Assembly (NCBI RefSeq): GCF_014805685.1
Contig: NC_060887.1
Span: 33,521,963-33,585,962 of the forward strand
Length of the DNA: 64,000 nucleotides
Reading direction: 5' to 3'
Source: Silurus meridionalis
Lineage: Eukaryota; Chordata; Actinopteri; Siluriformes; Siluridae
Numbering within the stretch: position 1 is the stretch's first letter; each line of letters begins with the position of its first letter. The notes beneath the pieces are model-generated. The model did not search any database and was not told where the DNA came from. It was given only the letters and a program-made list of their open reading frames with translations. The translations under genes were made by a program, and so were the position numbers. Below, one piece after another: positions 21,655 to 33,595 of the stretch.

Positions 21655-21800
21655 ATACCTTATTATTATTCCAGTGGAGGGCCATTAGGGCAAGCACATC
21701 TTTTTCTGCTGGTATAAACTCAGAATCATTGACTTATTTTCAATAAGGCATTTTTATGTCCTTTGATTGGATGTTTAGAGAGTAAACTATTCAGTGCTCG
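21655..21800. repeat. Possible DNA-transposon end
   Basis: The phrase CCAGTGGAGGGCCATTAGGGCAAGCACA resembles the start of the block at 7425 (CCAGTAGCGGGCCATACATT). Two similar starts in one window suggest a shared transposon family terminus. No transposase is visible. Confidence 0.3.
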
Positions 21801-22290
21801 CCAATACATTTGTGTGAATTTAATTGCTGTGTTTTTATCCCACAAAGGCTGACAGAAGAGAAGAAATTGATTTACAAGGACATTTATAAGACAGACTTTT
21901 CAAAAAGGTTGGACATTGTGAGGAATGGTCAGCCAAAACAGTTCAATCTGTTATTGGGCTTTTTCATGAACCATTTATACTGTTGCGTTTTCTTTCCTTT
22001 AGAATTTAAACAAAAACACAATCTTTCTTAATTTCAAATCCCAAGAAAATTTCAATGTACCAAAAAAAATGCACAAAAATGCACAGAATCCCCAGGGTTT
22101 TTTAATGAGGTTAATACTGACGGTTCTGCTCGAGATGATGTATGCGGGAGGTGCAGCTGTGGCTACAGTGAAAGGAGACTTGTTAAATTATGTTCATTGG
22201 GTTTCTTGCGTTAGTAATGTCATTCATTCATACTGCATGAAAAACCTGTTTGTGATGCAGCGGTCTGTTACACTGCGTTTCTGTATAATA

Positions 22291-22291
<1 letters not shown>

Positions 22292-22344
<53 letters not shown>
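22292..22344. repeat. (CA)n microsatellite
   Basis: About 26 CA units directly upstream of the Rex1-like 3' UTR fragment. Confidence 0.97.
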
Positions 22345-22347
<3 letters not shown>

Positions 22348-22857
22348 CAATCAACTGTGTATTACTGAACGGTTACAACCTGAACTAAATACTCACTTCA
22401 CTTTACTTCATACACATCCATGTCTTCAGCACCACCCATATTATTCTGTATTAATCATATTATACTGTTAACATGCTGTTTTGCACATCTTGATTGCTGC
22501 TATTGCTGTTTTTGCACAACATTATGCTCACAAACACATTCTCTTTTCCACATTGTACTGTATAACATATTATACATTATACTGGTCGGTGCTATTTTGT
22601 GTTGTGTGTACTGTATGTCCCACTCTGTCTTTTGTCTTGCACTGTTTGAACCAGGTTTGCACACGATGCACTTAATGTGGTTAGGACAACTTTCTTTAGT
22701 CCTTAGCTCTGTATGTAGCTCTATGTTGTTTTATGTAGCAATAGGGTTCTGGAGGAACCTTGTCTCATTTTACTGTGTACTGTACTTCAGCTATAAATGG
22801 TTGAAATAACAATAAAAGCTTCTTGACTTGACTTGACTTGACTTGACTTGACTAATA
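22345..22857 (+). mobile_element. Rex1/CR1-like LINE, 3' UTR-only fragment
   Basis: From CATCCATGTCTTCAGCACCACCC (22408-22430) onward it parallels 28050-28516, the 3' UTR of the longer copy. It ends AATAAAAGCTTCTTGACTTGACTTG with about six GACTT units to 22852. Extreme 5' truncation, as is common for LINEs, leaves no coding sequence. The frame of 129 codons here is fortuitous. Confidence 0.85.
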
Positions 22858-23660
22858 TTGATGATTTCCAAAGATCAAATATGGTCATAATGATGGTATA
22901 AAGAGGTGGATTGATTCAGACAGGACACCACTCAAGGAATAGGTGTGAAATACACAGCCCACTACTGAATTATTCATTTAAAGTTTATACAGTACATGTA
23001 ATAAAGACTCTATATTATTCAACTGAATCAAAGGTCGTATAAACTCACACCTTATATATAGCCATGTTTTTTGCTGAACCACTAATAATCAGACTAGAAA
23101 ACTTTACAGTTTAGTTGATACTAAGTGTTGAAGTACAGGATGAGCCATTAGCCCTGGAGGGATTGGCATGTTTTTTGTAGGTAGAAGTCAAACACTACTG
23201 AGAGATACCGCTGCTAGAGAAACAGTGTTGGCTTGCAACACAATTTTTTGAGAAATATGATAAACATGGAGCTTTCCAAGAGTGTGGCACTATCATCATA
23301 ACATATCATATTTTATTGATTCCCAGCACTGCTCATGTCGAAACACTTGGAATGTCACAATGTTGCTGTTTCCGAGAGATTTACGCCTAGATATTGTAAT
23401 TACTAATGCCAAACCTAGACGATGTCTGAGGGGTGGAAAAGCATTTCCATTTCCTGTTTAAAACAAAAAAGTGACAAAACAGAGGAGCTTAGATGTAGCA
23501 AATACTATATAGTGAGATAAAGATGTAGTTATAGTAGTATAAATCACACCTGGATTGCAATTAGGAATGAAATGCTTGCAAACTTGACTTTAGCCATAAT
23601 GAAGTTGAGGAATTTTCAGGGTTTTCTTTATTTATATCTTTCTTATACAGTAGGCTCTCC
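22858..23660. other. Non-coding DNA, nothing recognised
   Basis: AT-rich, with no repeat family or coding stretch I can name. Confidence 0.5.
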
Positions 23661-23679
23661 AGTTTTCAAATTTAAATTG

Positions 23680-23800
23680 ATGTAGGGCTGTGATGTGGTG
23701 ATACACATCGTATAATGATAAGAGATACGAGAACTGTTTATTCATCGATATTTTTCTGTATTGTTAGTATCACCAATTTTACCATAAAGCCTATTTGCAT
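23680..23800. repeat. Possible diverged hAT-like terminal fragment
   Basis: AGGGCTGTGATGTGGTGATA followed by ACATCGTATAATGATAAGAG resembles the AGGGCTGTG-type ends of hAT-derived elements. No partner end was seen, so this is weak. Confidence 0.25.
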
Positions 23801-23982
23801 TGTTAAACTGTGCTAATAGTTACTACCATGTGGTGTAACAGAAACAATCATGTGGCGCTTGACCCAGAGAAGTTCGCAACACTCTGACAGCACAGACTTG
23901 TACCTTTGAAAGTTGAGGTACTTTAAATGTCGTTTAGATGCGATTTGTGTATGACAAATCAGATGCTGCCCAGAAAACAGGA

Positions 23983-24150
23983 GGTTGTAGCACAGGGGTT
24001 AAGGCATAGGTCCTTGGTCCAGAAGGATGTGAGTTCAAATCCCAGCAGCACCAAGCTGCCACTGCTAGGTACTTGAGCCAGCATCTTAACATTCAACAGC
24101 TCAGTTATAAGTTGCTGTGGACAAAGGCATTATCTAAATTTTAAAGTAAA
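23983..24150 (+). mobile_element. tRNA-derived SINE (family 2), diverged
   Basis: Head GGTTGTAGCACAGGGGTTAAGGCA and B-box-like GAGTTCAAATCCCAG, then CCAAGCTGCCACTGCTAGGTACTTGAG. The 3' part (GTGGACAAAGGCATTATCTAAATT) corresponds to the tail of the copy at 40880-41070. Confidence 0.78.
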
Positions 24151-24479
24151 TTTGTAAGATACACTGCAGCCCTTCCATGCATTTTGGTATATATTTTGTG
24201 ATCTCCTCTAACATTTTGTCCACATTACCCAGCCTTACAATGTAGCCATGGTAATGTAGTGACAATGTAGGTGACTTTGTCTTGCAATCATCTCATCCCA
24301 AGATCAGCAGTAATAACATTAGATGTTGGATCCTTATACAACTGTTAGGTGATTTAGTTGAATAAAAAAAATACATATAAAAAATTGGCTATCAGCAAAT
24401 ATTATCAGTATCAGCTCATACTCAAGATGTTGGTATCGGAAAAAAGTGTTCTGGTGGCTCATGAAGGAATAGTTGAACA

Positions 24480-24735
24480 AAAATTAATTCAATTCATTTT
24501 AATTTGTATAGCACTTCTAACAATGGACATTGTCTCAAAGCAGATTTTACACAGATAATGCAATAATTAAGAATAAATAAGATCATCTTTATAAGAGTAA
24601 GTTTGTCCCTGATGAGTGAGCTGGTGGCGACTGTGGCAAGGAAAAACTCCCTGAGATGCCATAAGGAAGAAACCTTGAGAGGAACCAGACTCAAGAGGGA
24701 ACCCATCCTCATCTGGGTGGCACTGAATGTCTTTT
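24480..24735 (+). repeat. Unclassified teleost interspersed repeat (family X), long copy
   Basis: It contains TTGTATAGCACTTCTAACAATG, ACATTGTCTCAAAGCAG, then GGCAAGGAAAAACTCCCTGAGATG, and GAGAGGAACCAGACTCAAGAGGG, CATCCTCATCTGGGTGGCA. Diverged copies in this window are at 25995-26235 (inverted), 41260-41360 (inverted) and 53815-53880 (5' end only). No coding frame or promoter box is convincing, so the class is unknown to me. Confidence 0.7.
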
Positions 24736-25994
24736 CATTAGAGTTAAACGTTGTTAGTTAATTGATAAATTACAATTTTACTGAACTATTAAACTGAAAC
24801 ATTCAAATTTATGCTAAAATTAGAAACATACTTTTTCTCCCTACATTTCCATATAAATCTCCAGATGATACAGATGCTTGAAAATTGTTCCACTGAGATT
24901 ATTACTGCAGTTGATTATGCAATGCTTGTTCATAAACTTAGAGAGCCTACTCCGCTTTAACCTTGAAACAGGAAAACTATCAGACACCCCTTTGTTTGGT
25001 GAATAAATTGGTCTCCACCAGAATATAAAAACACCCTCCCCATAAACATGACCTTAGTCTTGTGTGTCAAGTCAGAATGTCAGGCCAACCACGGATCAGA
25101 TCTGACAGGAATGACAAGGTGATGTCAACCATGTTTCCACCAAACAGTCATTGCATGACTGTGGCCATTCATGAAAAAAAACCTTTAAATATATGAATAA
25201 ATAAACCTATTACCTTTTGAAGATGTGTCAAGGATAAAAGCTCACTGCTTGTGACGCACAAAGGCGCACAAAAAAAAAAGAGAAAAGAAAAAAGAAGAGG
25301 AAATGGATAATGAAATTAAGATAGGTACCATAGTGACTGCTTCTGTTTAAGCATTCAAAAGGAATTATTGGTAGATGCACATCTTCTGATGATGCAGGAA
25401 AAAAAAGTAAAGCCTTTACATTGTGATCCTGTAAAAGTTGGGGGTTCTCATCAGAGTTCCTTCATCTTTTGCATGGTCATTTGACCTGTGATCTCGGTTT
25501 AATGGAAATGGAAGCATTTACTTGCAAATTTAGAAGATAATAGTTTTTTTTACGTACAAAAGGCATCAATTTAAATGATAAAAAAGCAAAAAGGGGCTTT
25601 TATGAAATGCCCTTCTGAGCTTTTCTTTTTAGACTGGAATGCATTACCTGCTATATAACTCCATTCAGCACTTCAGCGTTCATCGCTGACCCTTTAAGCG
25701 GGATTGTTTTGCATTGTCCAGCCACTGAAGGAAGAAATAAAAAAGGCCAAAGAGGTCATGTTACTGGATCTATGATGAAACATGAAAGTTATGTTTAGGC
25801 AAGGCTGCATTATCAAACATGCAGAGAGATGACTTCATTTAAAAAAAGAATAAATCACATTTTTACCATAACAATGGAGAATAATTTAATCTGATTGGTC
25901 AGAAGGTGTTATTTTTTTTTTTTGTTTAACAGATAGTAGAATTGACTATTCAAATTACATGTTTATTTTCTATAAAGGCATTATAATTAATACT
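24736..25994. other. Non-coding DNA, nothing firmly recognised
   Basis: AT-rich. GATTGGTCAGAAGGTG at 25894-25909 echoes motifs at 11861 and 33067. No gene or splice-flanked exon seen. Confidence 0.5.
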
Positions 25995-26235
25995 GTAATA
26001 AGTGGACATTCAGTGCCACCCAGATAAGGATGGATTAATCTGGTTCCTCTCAAAGTTTTTCTTGTCACAGTTTCAGCTATCTCGATTATTAGGGATAAAG
26101 TTACAATCACAAGGAACAAACTTATAGGCACTTATCATAAACTTTTTTTATACAACTTTATTATCGTTTATCTCTGTAAAGCTCCTTTTGGACAATGTTC
26201 ATTGTTAATTGTGCTATATAAATAAAAATCAATTG
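25995..26235 (-). repeat. Interspersed repeat family X, inverted diverged copy
   Basis: Starts ACATTCAGTGCCACCCAGATAAGGATGG…CTGGTTCCTCTCAAAG and ends GACAATGTTCATTG…GTGCTATATAAAT, the reverse order and strand of 24480-24735. The middle is strongly diverged. Confidence 0.65.
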
Positions 26236-26382
26236 ATGTACTGGTTCTATACCATTTTTATTTCTATAGAAATAGATTTTACATTGATGTATATCTGATG
26301 CACTGATAATCTAAACCTAATAATAAAGAAGTACACATGTTTATTCATTAATATGACCAAACTGATTATGTAAGTAGTGTCT

Positions 26383-28516
26383 ATTCCAACCAGAAGCCGT
26401 GGATGACCGCTAAGGTGCGTGCGCTGCTAAAATCAAGAGACTCCGACTTCAGAGCAGGGGACAAGATGGCCTTGAAGGCAGCGAGGGCCAAACTGTCCCG
26501 TGCCATCAGAGAGGCAAAGAGGGCACACACCAAGAGAAACCACGGCCTCTTCCAGGGCATCCAATCGATCAAGAACTACAAGACCACTTCCCCTGCTTGT
26601 GAATGCGACACCTCCCTCCCAGATGCGCTGAACGAATTCTACGCCCGGTTCGAGGTGCAACATGGTCTTCTGGACCAGACAACATTCCTGGCAGAGTGCT
26701 CAGGGAATGTGCAGTACGGCTAGCTGGATGTCTTCAACCGACATCTTTAACATCTCCCTGAGCAGCGCCATTGTTCCTAGGTGTTTCAAGATGACGACCA
26801 TTGTTCCCGTACCGAAGAAGTCTACTGTCTCCTGCCTGAATGACTATCATCCCGTCGCACGCGCACCAATCATGATGAAGTGCTTTGAGAGGCTTGTCAT
26901 TAAGGCACATCAAGACCCAGCTTCCACCTGTGCTTGGACCCCATGCAGTTCACGTATCATCCAAACCAGTCCATGGACGATGCCATCTCCACAACCCCTT
27001 ATCTGGCCCTCACCCACCTGGACAACAAGGACTTATATGTACGAATGCTGTTCATAGACTTCAGCTCAGCATTTTACACAATCATCCCTCAGCACCTGAT
27101 TGAGAAGCTGAGCCTTCTGGGCCTGAACACCTCCCTCTGTAACTGGATCCTGGACTTCCTGACTTCAGTCCTTAGTCAGTCTGAATCGGAAACAGTATCT
27201 CCAGCACCACCACACTAATCACTGGGGCACCACAGGTCTGTGTGCTCAGTCCACTGCTGTTCACTCTGCTGACTTACAACTGTGTAGCAATGCACAGCTC
27301 CAATCACATCATCAAGTTCGCCGATGACACGACTGTGGTAAGTCTCATCAGCAAGAACGATGAGAGGGTGCAACGGATAACAGCCTGGTGTGGCGCCAAC
27401 AACCTGTCTCTGAACGTTGATAAAACAAAAGACTTCAGGAGAGCACAGAGTGACCATTCTTCACTGCTCATCGATGGATCCTCCGTGGAGATCCTCAAGA
27501 GCACCAAATTCTTGGTGTTCATCTGGCAGAAAACCTCACTTGGTCACTCAACATCAGCTCCATCATCAAGAAAGCCCAGCAGCATCTCTACTTTCTGAAA
27601 AGGATGAGAAAGCCCATCTCCCTCCCCCATCCTGACCACGTTTTACAGACCATTTAGATCATCTTGAGCAGCTGCATCACTGCCTGGTTTGGGAACTGCA
27701 CCGTCTCAGATCACAAGACTCTACAGAGGATAGTGAGGACAGCTGAGAAGATCAACGGAGTCTCTCTACCCTCTATCATGGACATTTACACCACACGCTG
27801 CATCCGCAAAGCCAACAGCATTGTGGATGTGACATCCCCCACACACACTCTTCACCCTCCTGCCATCAGGGAATCGGTTCCGAAGCATTTGGGCCGCCAC
27901 ATCCAGACTGTGTAACAGTTTCTTCCCTCAAGCCATCAGGCTTCTCAACACAGAACTGAACTAAAACTCACGCACACTCACTAAACTGTGTGACTAAACT
28001 GTGTGGCTGATCTGTACAACCTGGACTCAACCACACTCGTACTCACTTCACACATCCATGTCTTCAGCACCACCCATATTATATCACTTTATTATACACA
28101 CTGTTCACATGATGTTTTTGCACATATTTTTTGACTGCTGATATTGCTTTTTTGCACAAACCATTTTGTTTACATTTTGTTTAATTACAATGTTGACTCC
28201 CATACACAGTACTCTTTTACACACCGCACTGTGTAATATACAGCAGGTTTACTGGCTGCTCTATTTTGTGTTTTCTGTTTTTGTTCTACACTGTCTTGTG
28301 TTGTCTTTGCATTGTCTGTCTTTGACTGTTTGCACCAGGTTGCATACGATGTACTTTATGTGGCGAGGACACTTACCAGTCCTTAGCCCTGTGTTTTCTG
28401 TTATGTAGTTTTATGTTGCCTATATAGCACCAGGGTCTAAGAGGAATGTTGTTTCATTTCACCGTGTACTGCATCCATAGTTGAAATGACGATAAAAGCT
28501 TCTTGACTCTTGACTC
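26383..28516 (+). mobile_element. Rex1/CR1-like LINE, 5'-truncated and internally deleted
   Basis: It begins within ORF2 at the linker between endonuclease and RT, carries RT and the C-terminal region, and has a ~530-bp 3' UTR. It ends in AATAAAAGCTTCTTGAC-type sequence (here ACGATAAAAGCTTCTTGACTCTTGACTC). The DFSSAF…TII motif fits the Rex1-type RT of fish. Family naming is from memory. The L2 copies at 52640 and 63589 are clearly a different group (LDLSAAFDTVNH). Confidence 0.87.
26390..27915 (+). pseudogene. Rex1/CR1-like ORF2 (reverse transcriptase), broken
   Basis: In order: [20 protein letters not shown] and [20 protein letters not shown] (linker, 26390-26530); a deletion near 26700 that removes the start of [22 protein letters not shown] (26790-26850); [20 protein letters not shown] (motif A, about 27034-27093); GAPQVCVLSPLLFTLLTYN (motif B, near 27225-27282, G of QGC lost); KFADDTTVV (FADD at 27317-27328); and NNLSLNVDKTKDFRRAQSDH. 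After frameshifts near 27595 and 27655 come AWFGNCTVSDHKTLQRIVRT and GVSLPSIMDIYTTRCIRKAN. It is not functional, but the catalytic box is intact. Confidence 0.87.
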
Positions 28517-29699
28517 TAATATAAACATTTTAAAAAGATTGATACATTTTTCACCACTGAAAAGTTTCCAGGATTGAATACTTCTGGTTTTCTGTTTTTT
28601 TTATTAAGCTACTTTTTTTAAAGTGAAAGTAAGCTAGTGAGGATTCTGTGTTCTACCGTTTCTTCCCAATGTCCACAAATAAGGATTAGCGATGCTAAAC
28701 TGCCCCTGGACGTGAATATATAAATGTGCATGGTACCCTGTGATGAACTGCCATCTTGTAAAATTTTTAACCTAGTTTTTATCATTCCTGCAATACTGTA
28801 AACTCCAGATCCACTACAACCCAGACCAGGATAAAACACTGAAGATTAATAAATGATGTTGCATCAAGGACGTTCCACACCAATAAATGTAAATATACAT
28901 GAATAAAAATGTGACATTAACAAAAACCCATAATGAATTGGCATCACTAGCAAATTAGTGTAGTATAACAAAAAACAAAACAATCTCAGCTTTGGGCTGA
29001 TTATTACTGATTATTAGTATTTACTATTCTTCTATTTTTATCCAATAACACCATGACATTTAGTGTTTTATTCCTGACTTGCCAAGTGGAACATCTGGGA
29101 CTTAAAAGATAACACAATAAATGCTAATAGGATTAACAAGGTAAGCTCTTATTTGCTATTAGCTGAAGATAGATATGATTACCAAATATACCATATATAC
29201 CATAATACCATAAATAGCCCACAGTTTCTCATCTCCACTGTTTCTAACAATCCAGGATTACTGATAAAGAATAGTAAATTAATGTATTTGTATCTGGGTG
29301 TACGCTGTGACTTATTTGTTAGCATAAATTCCTATATAACATAATTGGTTAGCTGAGCATGTAGTAAGCACAGTAAAACAATTGAGTCAATTCTGCATAT
29401 TTACACCATGTTGAATATCAAAATTGATTACTTGATTAATTCAAACAATCTTGATAAAAGAAATCTTCCTGCCACAGGCTCATCATATGACAAATGAACG
29501 GTGCATTCTGGAACCGTCACCAGATTATTCACAGAAAAATTCACAGATTATTTTAGTGTCTCATTTCTTCTCTTTTTTTTAATACTTTGATTGTTGCCAT
29601 TAAATGAGGCTGTTTTAGTCACAGCACAGCCTATTTTTGATGTTCATTCTTCTTTGTTCCATTGTACAGCCTCTATACTATATACTATACCTTTATATC
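28517..29699. other. Non-coding DNA, nothing recognised
   Basis: AT-rich, short frames only. Confidence 0.5.
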
Positions 29700-30090
29700 A
29701 ATTCATTTATATTCAGTGGGAGCTTTATGTTTAAGTGTATTGAGATTTAAGCAGTCCAGTGAATAATCCGAAATGGCTTTTTCAAGGAAAGTAATGGATA
29801 AACATCTTACAGCTGTTCTGTAGCAGTGGAAGTAAATTAAATCTTGAAGGGTGATGGCCAGCACAATCTTCAGACTTAAACCCCATTGAGCTGGTTTGGT
29901 ATGAACTAGACAAGAGTGTGAAAGCACAGGAACCTACAAGTGCAACACATTTGTGGAAACTTCTACAACAAATTAGAATTTTATCATTGTTGGGAGGAAC
30001 TTTCTGAAAAAATATTTGATTGCCATTGGCACGAATGTGTTCGGGTGTTACCTCTGCAAAAGGTGGCTACTTTGATCAAACATTTTTTTT
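29700..30090 (+). mobile_element. Tc1-like transposon remnant (C-terminal catalytic end)
   Basis: A frame from about 29850 reads …LQT/SSDLNPIELVWYELDKS, then AQEPTSATHLWKLLQQ, which is the Tc1 DDE region holding the final catalytic Glu and the following helix. It then frameshifts and continues as CHWHECVRVL…LQKVATLIKH. Only the 3' third remains and no inverted repeat was matched. Confidence 0.65.
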
Positions 30091-30132
30091 TAAATAAAGT
30101 GGTTTTTAAAATTTAGAGGTGTTCTAAATCTA

Positions 30133-30181
30133 TAGATAGATAGATAGATAGATAGACAGACAGATAGATAGACAGACAGAC

Positions 30182-30244
<63 letters not shown>

Positions 30245-30264
30245 AAAATAGATAGATAGATAGG
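30133..30264. repeat. GATA/GACA tetranucleotide array
   Basis: GATA units with interspersed GACA blocks over about 130 bp, interrupted once (GAAAAATA at 30242-30249). It is the same motif pair as at 1-108 on the opposite strand. Confidence 0.97.
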
Positions 30265-30720
30265 ATAAGATGATGATAAATAAGAAAATGATAAAGTTTA
30301 AAAATAAACAACTTTAACATTTGATTTAACATGCTTCAAAATGTTTATCCTCTTGCTCCTGCTCTAATGGACAGACTGCCTCTGTATAAGAGGTTCGAGG
30401 TGTGTGAAAGCCGGTATGTTATGACTCACAGCCCCCTGAGTCATACAGAATGACACAAATCAATGACAAGCTCTATGTTTTCATCTCTGCTCCTTTGTGA
30501 TATTAAATTCCCCTTCACTCACATCAAGGTTCTTTTCATCTCTGTCATTTCTCTATTTGCTCTTTCGCCTTCTCCTCAGCATCTCTCTTTGTAATTCTGA
30601 TAATGTGCCTTTTAGCTGCTCCTACATGTGTGTGTTGTATGTGTGTGTGCACCTATCTGTCTATATACCTCCACGGCAAGCACGCATTTGTGAATGTGCC
30701 TCTGAGAACGTATAGCAGGC
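30265..30720. other. Non-coding DNA, pyrimidine-rich part at 30490-30600
   Basis: No repeat family recognised. A CT-rich stretch precedes the more complex block that starts near 30715. Confidence 0.45.
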
Positions 30721-31230
30721 AGCGGCTGCACTCGGCGACCCCGGTTTATCTCTCCCTCGCTACATCTGCACGCTGATGAACAGCGCAATGCGCTTTCCTC
30801 CCTCTCCTCCGTCACCAGCGTGCCCAGGGGTGACAGCTCCTCCACGAACACTGCGCTCCAGTTAATTAGCTAATTAGCAGGCCCGCTCAGCTGGCTGTAG
30901 CACTGTGACTCACCACGATAGGCCTGCCGCTCGCACTACAAAAGAGGAGTCAGGCAGCCACAAATTACCTCCTGACACCAGGGATAAAATATGAATGTGT
31001 GTGACTGTATATGTGTGTGTGTGTGTGTGGGATGCACTCAATAGCAGGTCGTAGATGGGCTGAAAGGTCACTGTGAGGTAGAGCGTAATGAGCTGAGCTC
31101 GAAGGGCGCCTCAAGTTCTCGGCTAAATGCTTTTCATTCTTAATGCCGCCTATATATGTACACGCTTTTTTCGAACTCATGCATGCAAATTAGGCAGCAC
31201 TTTAATTAAGCCATCCACTTAATGGTAACA
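30720..31230. promoter_or_regulatory. Candidate conserved non-coding element with homeodomain palindrome
   Basis: This segment has mixed composition and no match to the repeats in the window. A perfect palindrome TAATTAGCTAATTA lies at 30863-30876 (two opposed TAATTA homeodomain cores). Further AT-core sites include GCAAATTAGG and TTTAATTAAG at 31186-31209. A short (TG)n run interrupts it at 31010-31029. Regulatory function is inference from composition and motif clustering only. Confidence 0.35.
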
Positions 31231-31644
31231 AGCAACCGTGGATATGGTATAAGGAGTCTTTGCCATTTTAAACGAAAGCCAAGGTTCATCATTGGAGTTC
31301 ATTAGAAAAAAATGTGAATCCACGTCTGAAAATAGCTCTGCTTTCTCCGGTCAGCTCGTGTTCTTGCTTTGGGGACAAAGTGGAGTTTCATTTATGGAAA
31401 GTGCTGCCGTCAATCACAGCATGTGTGAACACCTCCACACGAATGAGACACAAAAATGACGCTTACGAAAAAAAAAAAGTTTCACAAATGTCACTTTTTA
31501 TGACACTTTGGTGAATTTGTCCTTATTGTTTCTGCATGTTAAACCGACTAAATCTAACCAATTTATAATTTACCGGATAACACAATTAACTATCAGATTA
31601 TTTTACCTCTTAATATACCTGATAGGAGTTTAAATTCAAGGTGC
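31231..31644. other. Non-coding DNA, nothing recognised
   Basis: No repeat or coding resemblance. It continues from the candidate conserved block. Confidence 0.4.
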
Positions 31645-31835
31645 TCCAGATACTATAAAATCATGAATAACAAGAACAACAAATGGTTTAGGCTAGACAT
31701 ATACGATGTATGTGGCAGCCTGGGAAAACCCTTTACGTGGTTAGATGCTGCATTTAATTTGCCCTGTACGTGTATTCTGTTGAATGACATTAAAGTTTAA
31801 TTTAAAGGAATCTAATCCAATCCAATCTAATCACA
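31645..31835 (+). repeat. Possible LINE/SINE 3' end with TCTAA tail
   Basis: GAATGACATTAAAGTTTAAT (31782-31801) followed by TCTAATCCAATCCAATCTAATC looks like a retroelement 3' end with a short tandem tail. The upstream body is not recognised. Confidence 0.4.
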
Positions 31836-33295
31836 GACTGAAATGATTCTGCCTATGTCTATTTCTCTATGGCACTTCATGGTTAAAAGCTCTGTGTGGG
31901 TAAAAGTCATAAGGCTTCAGAATTTATACAAAAAAGCACAACAGCATCAATTAATCTCAATTGGTACCCAACTTTTTAGGAAGAATATGAAAAATGAATT
32001 TAAATGTTTCATGTCATTTTCCTGAAGTTTTAGACAACACTCAAGATTTATGTCAGAACATTTTGCTAGAGGCTCAATCCACACCACATCAGAAGACAAA
32101 ATCTTTTCTGTATGTTCACATGCTGACAAGACTCAACTGCTGGAATTCATGAATACAGGTATCGGATTTCAACCTCAGTTTAATTTTCATCAGTGATCAT
32201 CAGGGAAAGAAATTGAGACAAGAAAACCAGCTAAATAAAACAATGAGCGTTCTATTTTAATCTCAGACAGTTACACACAAACTTCATTTGTTCATTTTCC
32301 ATTCACTTTTCCCATTGGGAGTAGCAGTAGGAACAGACTGAGAAGGTCAATTCAGTCTTCTCTCTCCTCAAATACAGATTTCAGGTCCCTAACAATATAA
32401 GGTCTCCAGTGGCTCCAATAAGATATAATGTCTCCAGTGGGCCCTGAATCTAGCCTGTGTTTAGTAAATTGTGCCGTCCCCAGTGAAAAGAGACTGTTGG
32501 TGCGCTTGGGTGTCCTAACCACCATTATAAACTTGCAGTCCATTTGTCAATCTAACACTTCCTGTTATGGTGCTGGCACAATAAGATACTATATTATATA
32601 ATGACAGAGAATATAAAAAAAGAAAATATATATTTACTGAATCTTTGTGATACTGGAACACTCTGTTTGAATTTAGTTGATATTTTTCTTTTCCAAAGTG
32701 TCGAATAGAATCTTACAATTACATGTGATGTTGTAAAGCATATCTGGGATAAATTAGTTTCCATTATCAATTACATTATAGCAGCTGTAAACAGGTCTCC
32801 TGAAGTAAATGTTAAACATTGTACATCACGTCTATATAAAAGTATATATTTCTAAAAGAGTATTTGTTTCTCTGTCCATTTACAACTCGTTTAAATCTAT
32901 TTATTATGTGTAGCCCATGCAGTCAAGCCGGCAATACATTTTAATGTGAGCTGTTGCTATAGAAATGGCAATACATTCAAATAACTGCATTTATTAGAGC
33001 ATAAAACTACAATCAGAGCTGGGTTTTTTGTTTTGTTTCTTTTATGGAAAATGAAAACAACACCTCCTGACCAATCAGATGCAGGGATTCAGCAGAGACA
33101 TAATGCAACAAAATTGGTTGCACACTATAAGCAGCATTGAAAGTATCCTTGAGAGCTCTCATGGTTCAGTTGATAGCATGACAAATGCCATCGTATTACA
33201 TTTTCTCAAAATGATTTATCCAACAGCACTAAAATAAAAATGTAAATAAAGAAATAAACAGAAAATAAAAATGCATTTGTTATTGTATATGCAAT
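31836..33295. other. Non-coding DNA, nothing firmly recognised
   Basis: AT-rich. ACCTCCTGACCAATCAGATG near 33061-33080 echoes the inverted motif noted at 11852. No exon supported. Confidence 0.5.
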
Positions 33296-33308
33296 AAATT
33301 AGAAGAGG

Positions 33309-33582
33309 GGGGTAGCTCAGTGGTTAAGACATTGGATTTTGGATCCGGGGTTGTAGGTTCGAGTCCTGTCCAAACCAAGCTGTTACTCTTGGATCCACCA
33401 TGGGTGCATAGTTGGGGGAATGGGAATAAAGTACTCCACCATGGACAGTCCCAAGCCTGGCTGCAAAAGGGTGAGGGTGGGTGTTGGGCTAGCAACCTGA
33501 CCCTGTAACAAAAAACTGCTATGGAAAGGGCAAGTAAGCCATTAGGCCCTTGATACCCAATGCACCTAATGGCGCAGAAAAA
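33309..33582 (+). mobile_element. tRNA-headed SINE (family 3) with 13-bp target duplication
   Basis: It is flanked by identical AAATTAGAAGAGG at 33296-33308 and 33583-33595. The head GGGTAGCTCAGTGGTTAAGAC and B-box-like TAGGTTCGAGTCCTGTCC are strongly tRNA-like. The body differs from families 1 and 2 and includes GACAGTCCCAAGCCTGG, a phrase similar to GCCGGTCCCAAGCCTGG in the RTE-derived element at 61917-61933. It ends in an A-rich tail. The clean duplication indicates retrotransposition and relative youth. Confidence 0.88.
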
Positions 33583-33595
33583 AAATTAGAAGAGG

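Noticed and set aside
22069..22368. 99-codon frame ending in Thr-His repeats
   Set aside because: The end is a translated CA array and the start has no family resemblance.
33309..33380. tRNA gene at a very tRNA-like head
   Set aside because: It is followed by a SINE body and flanked by a 13-bp target duplication, so it is a retroposed SINE head.
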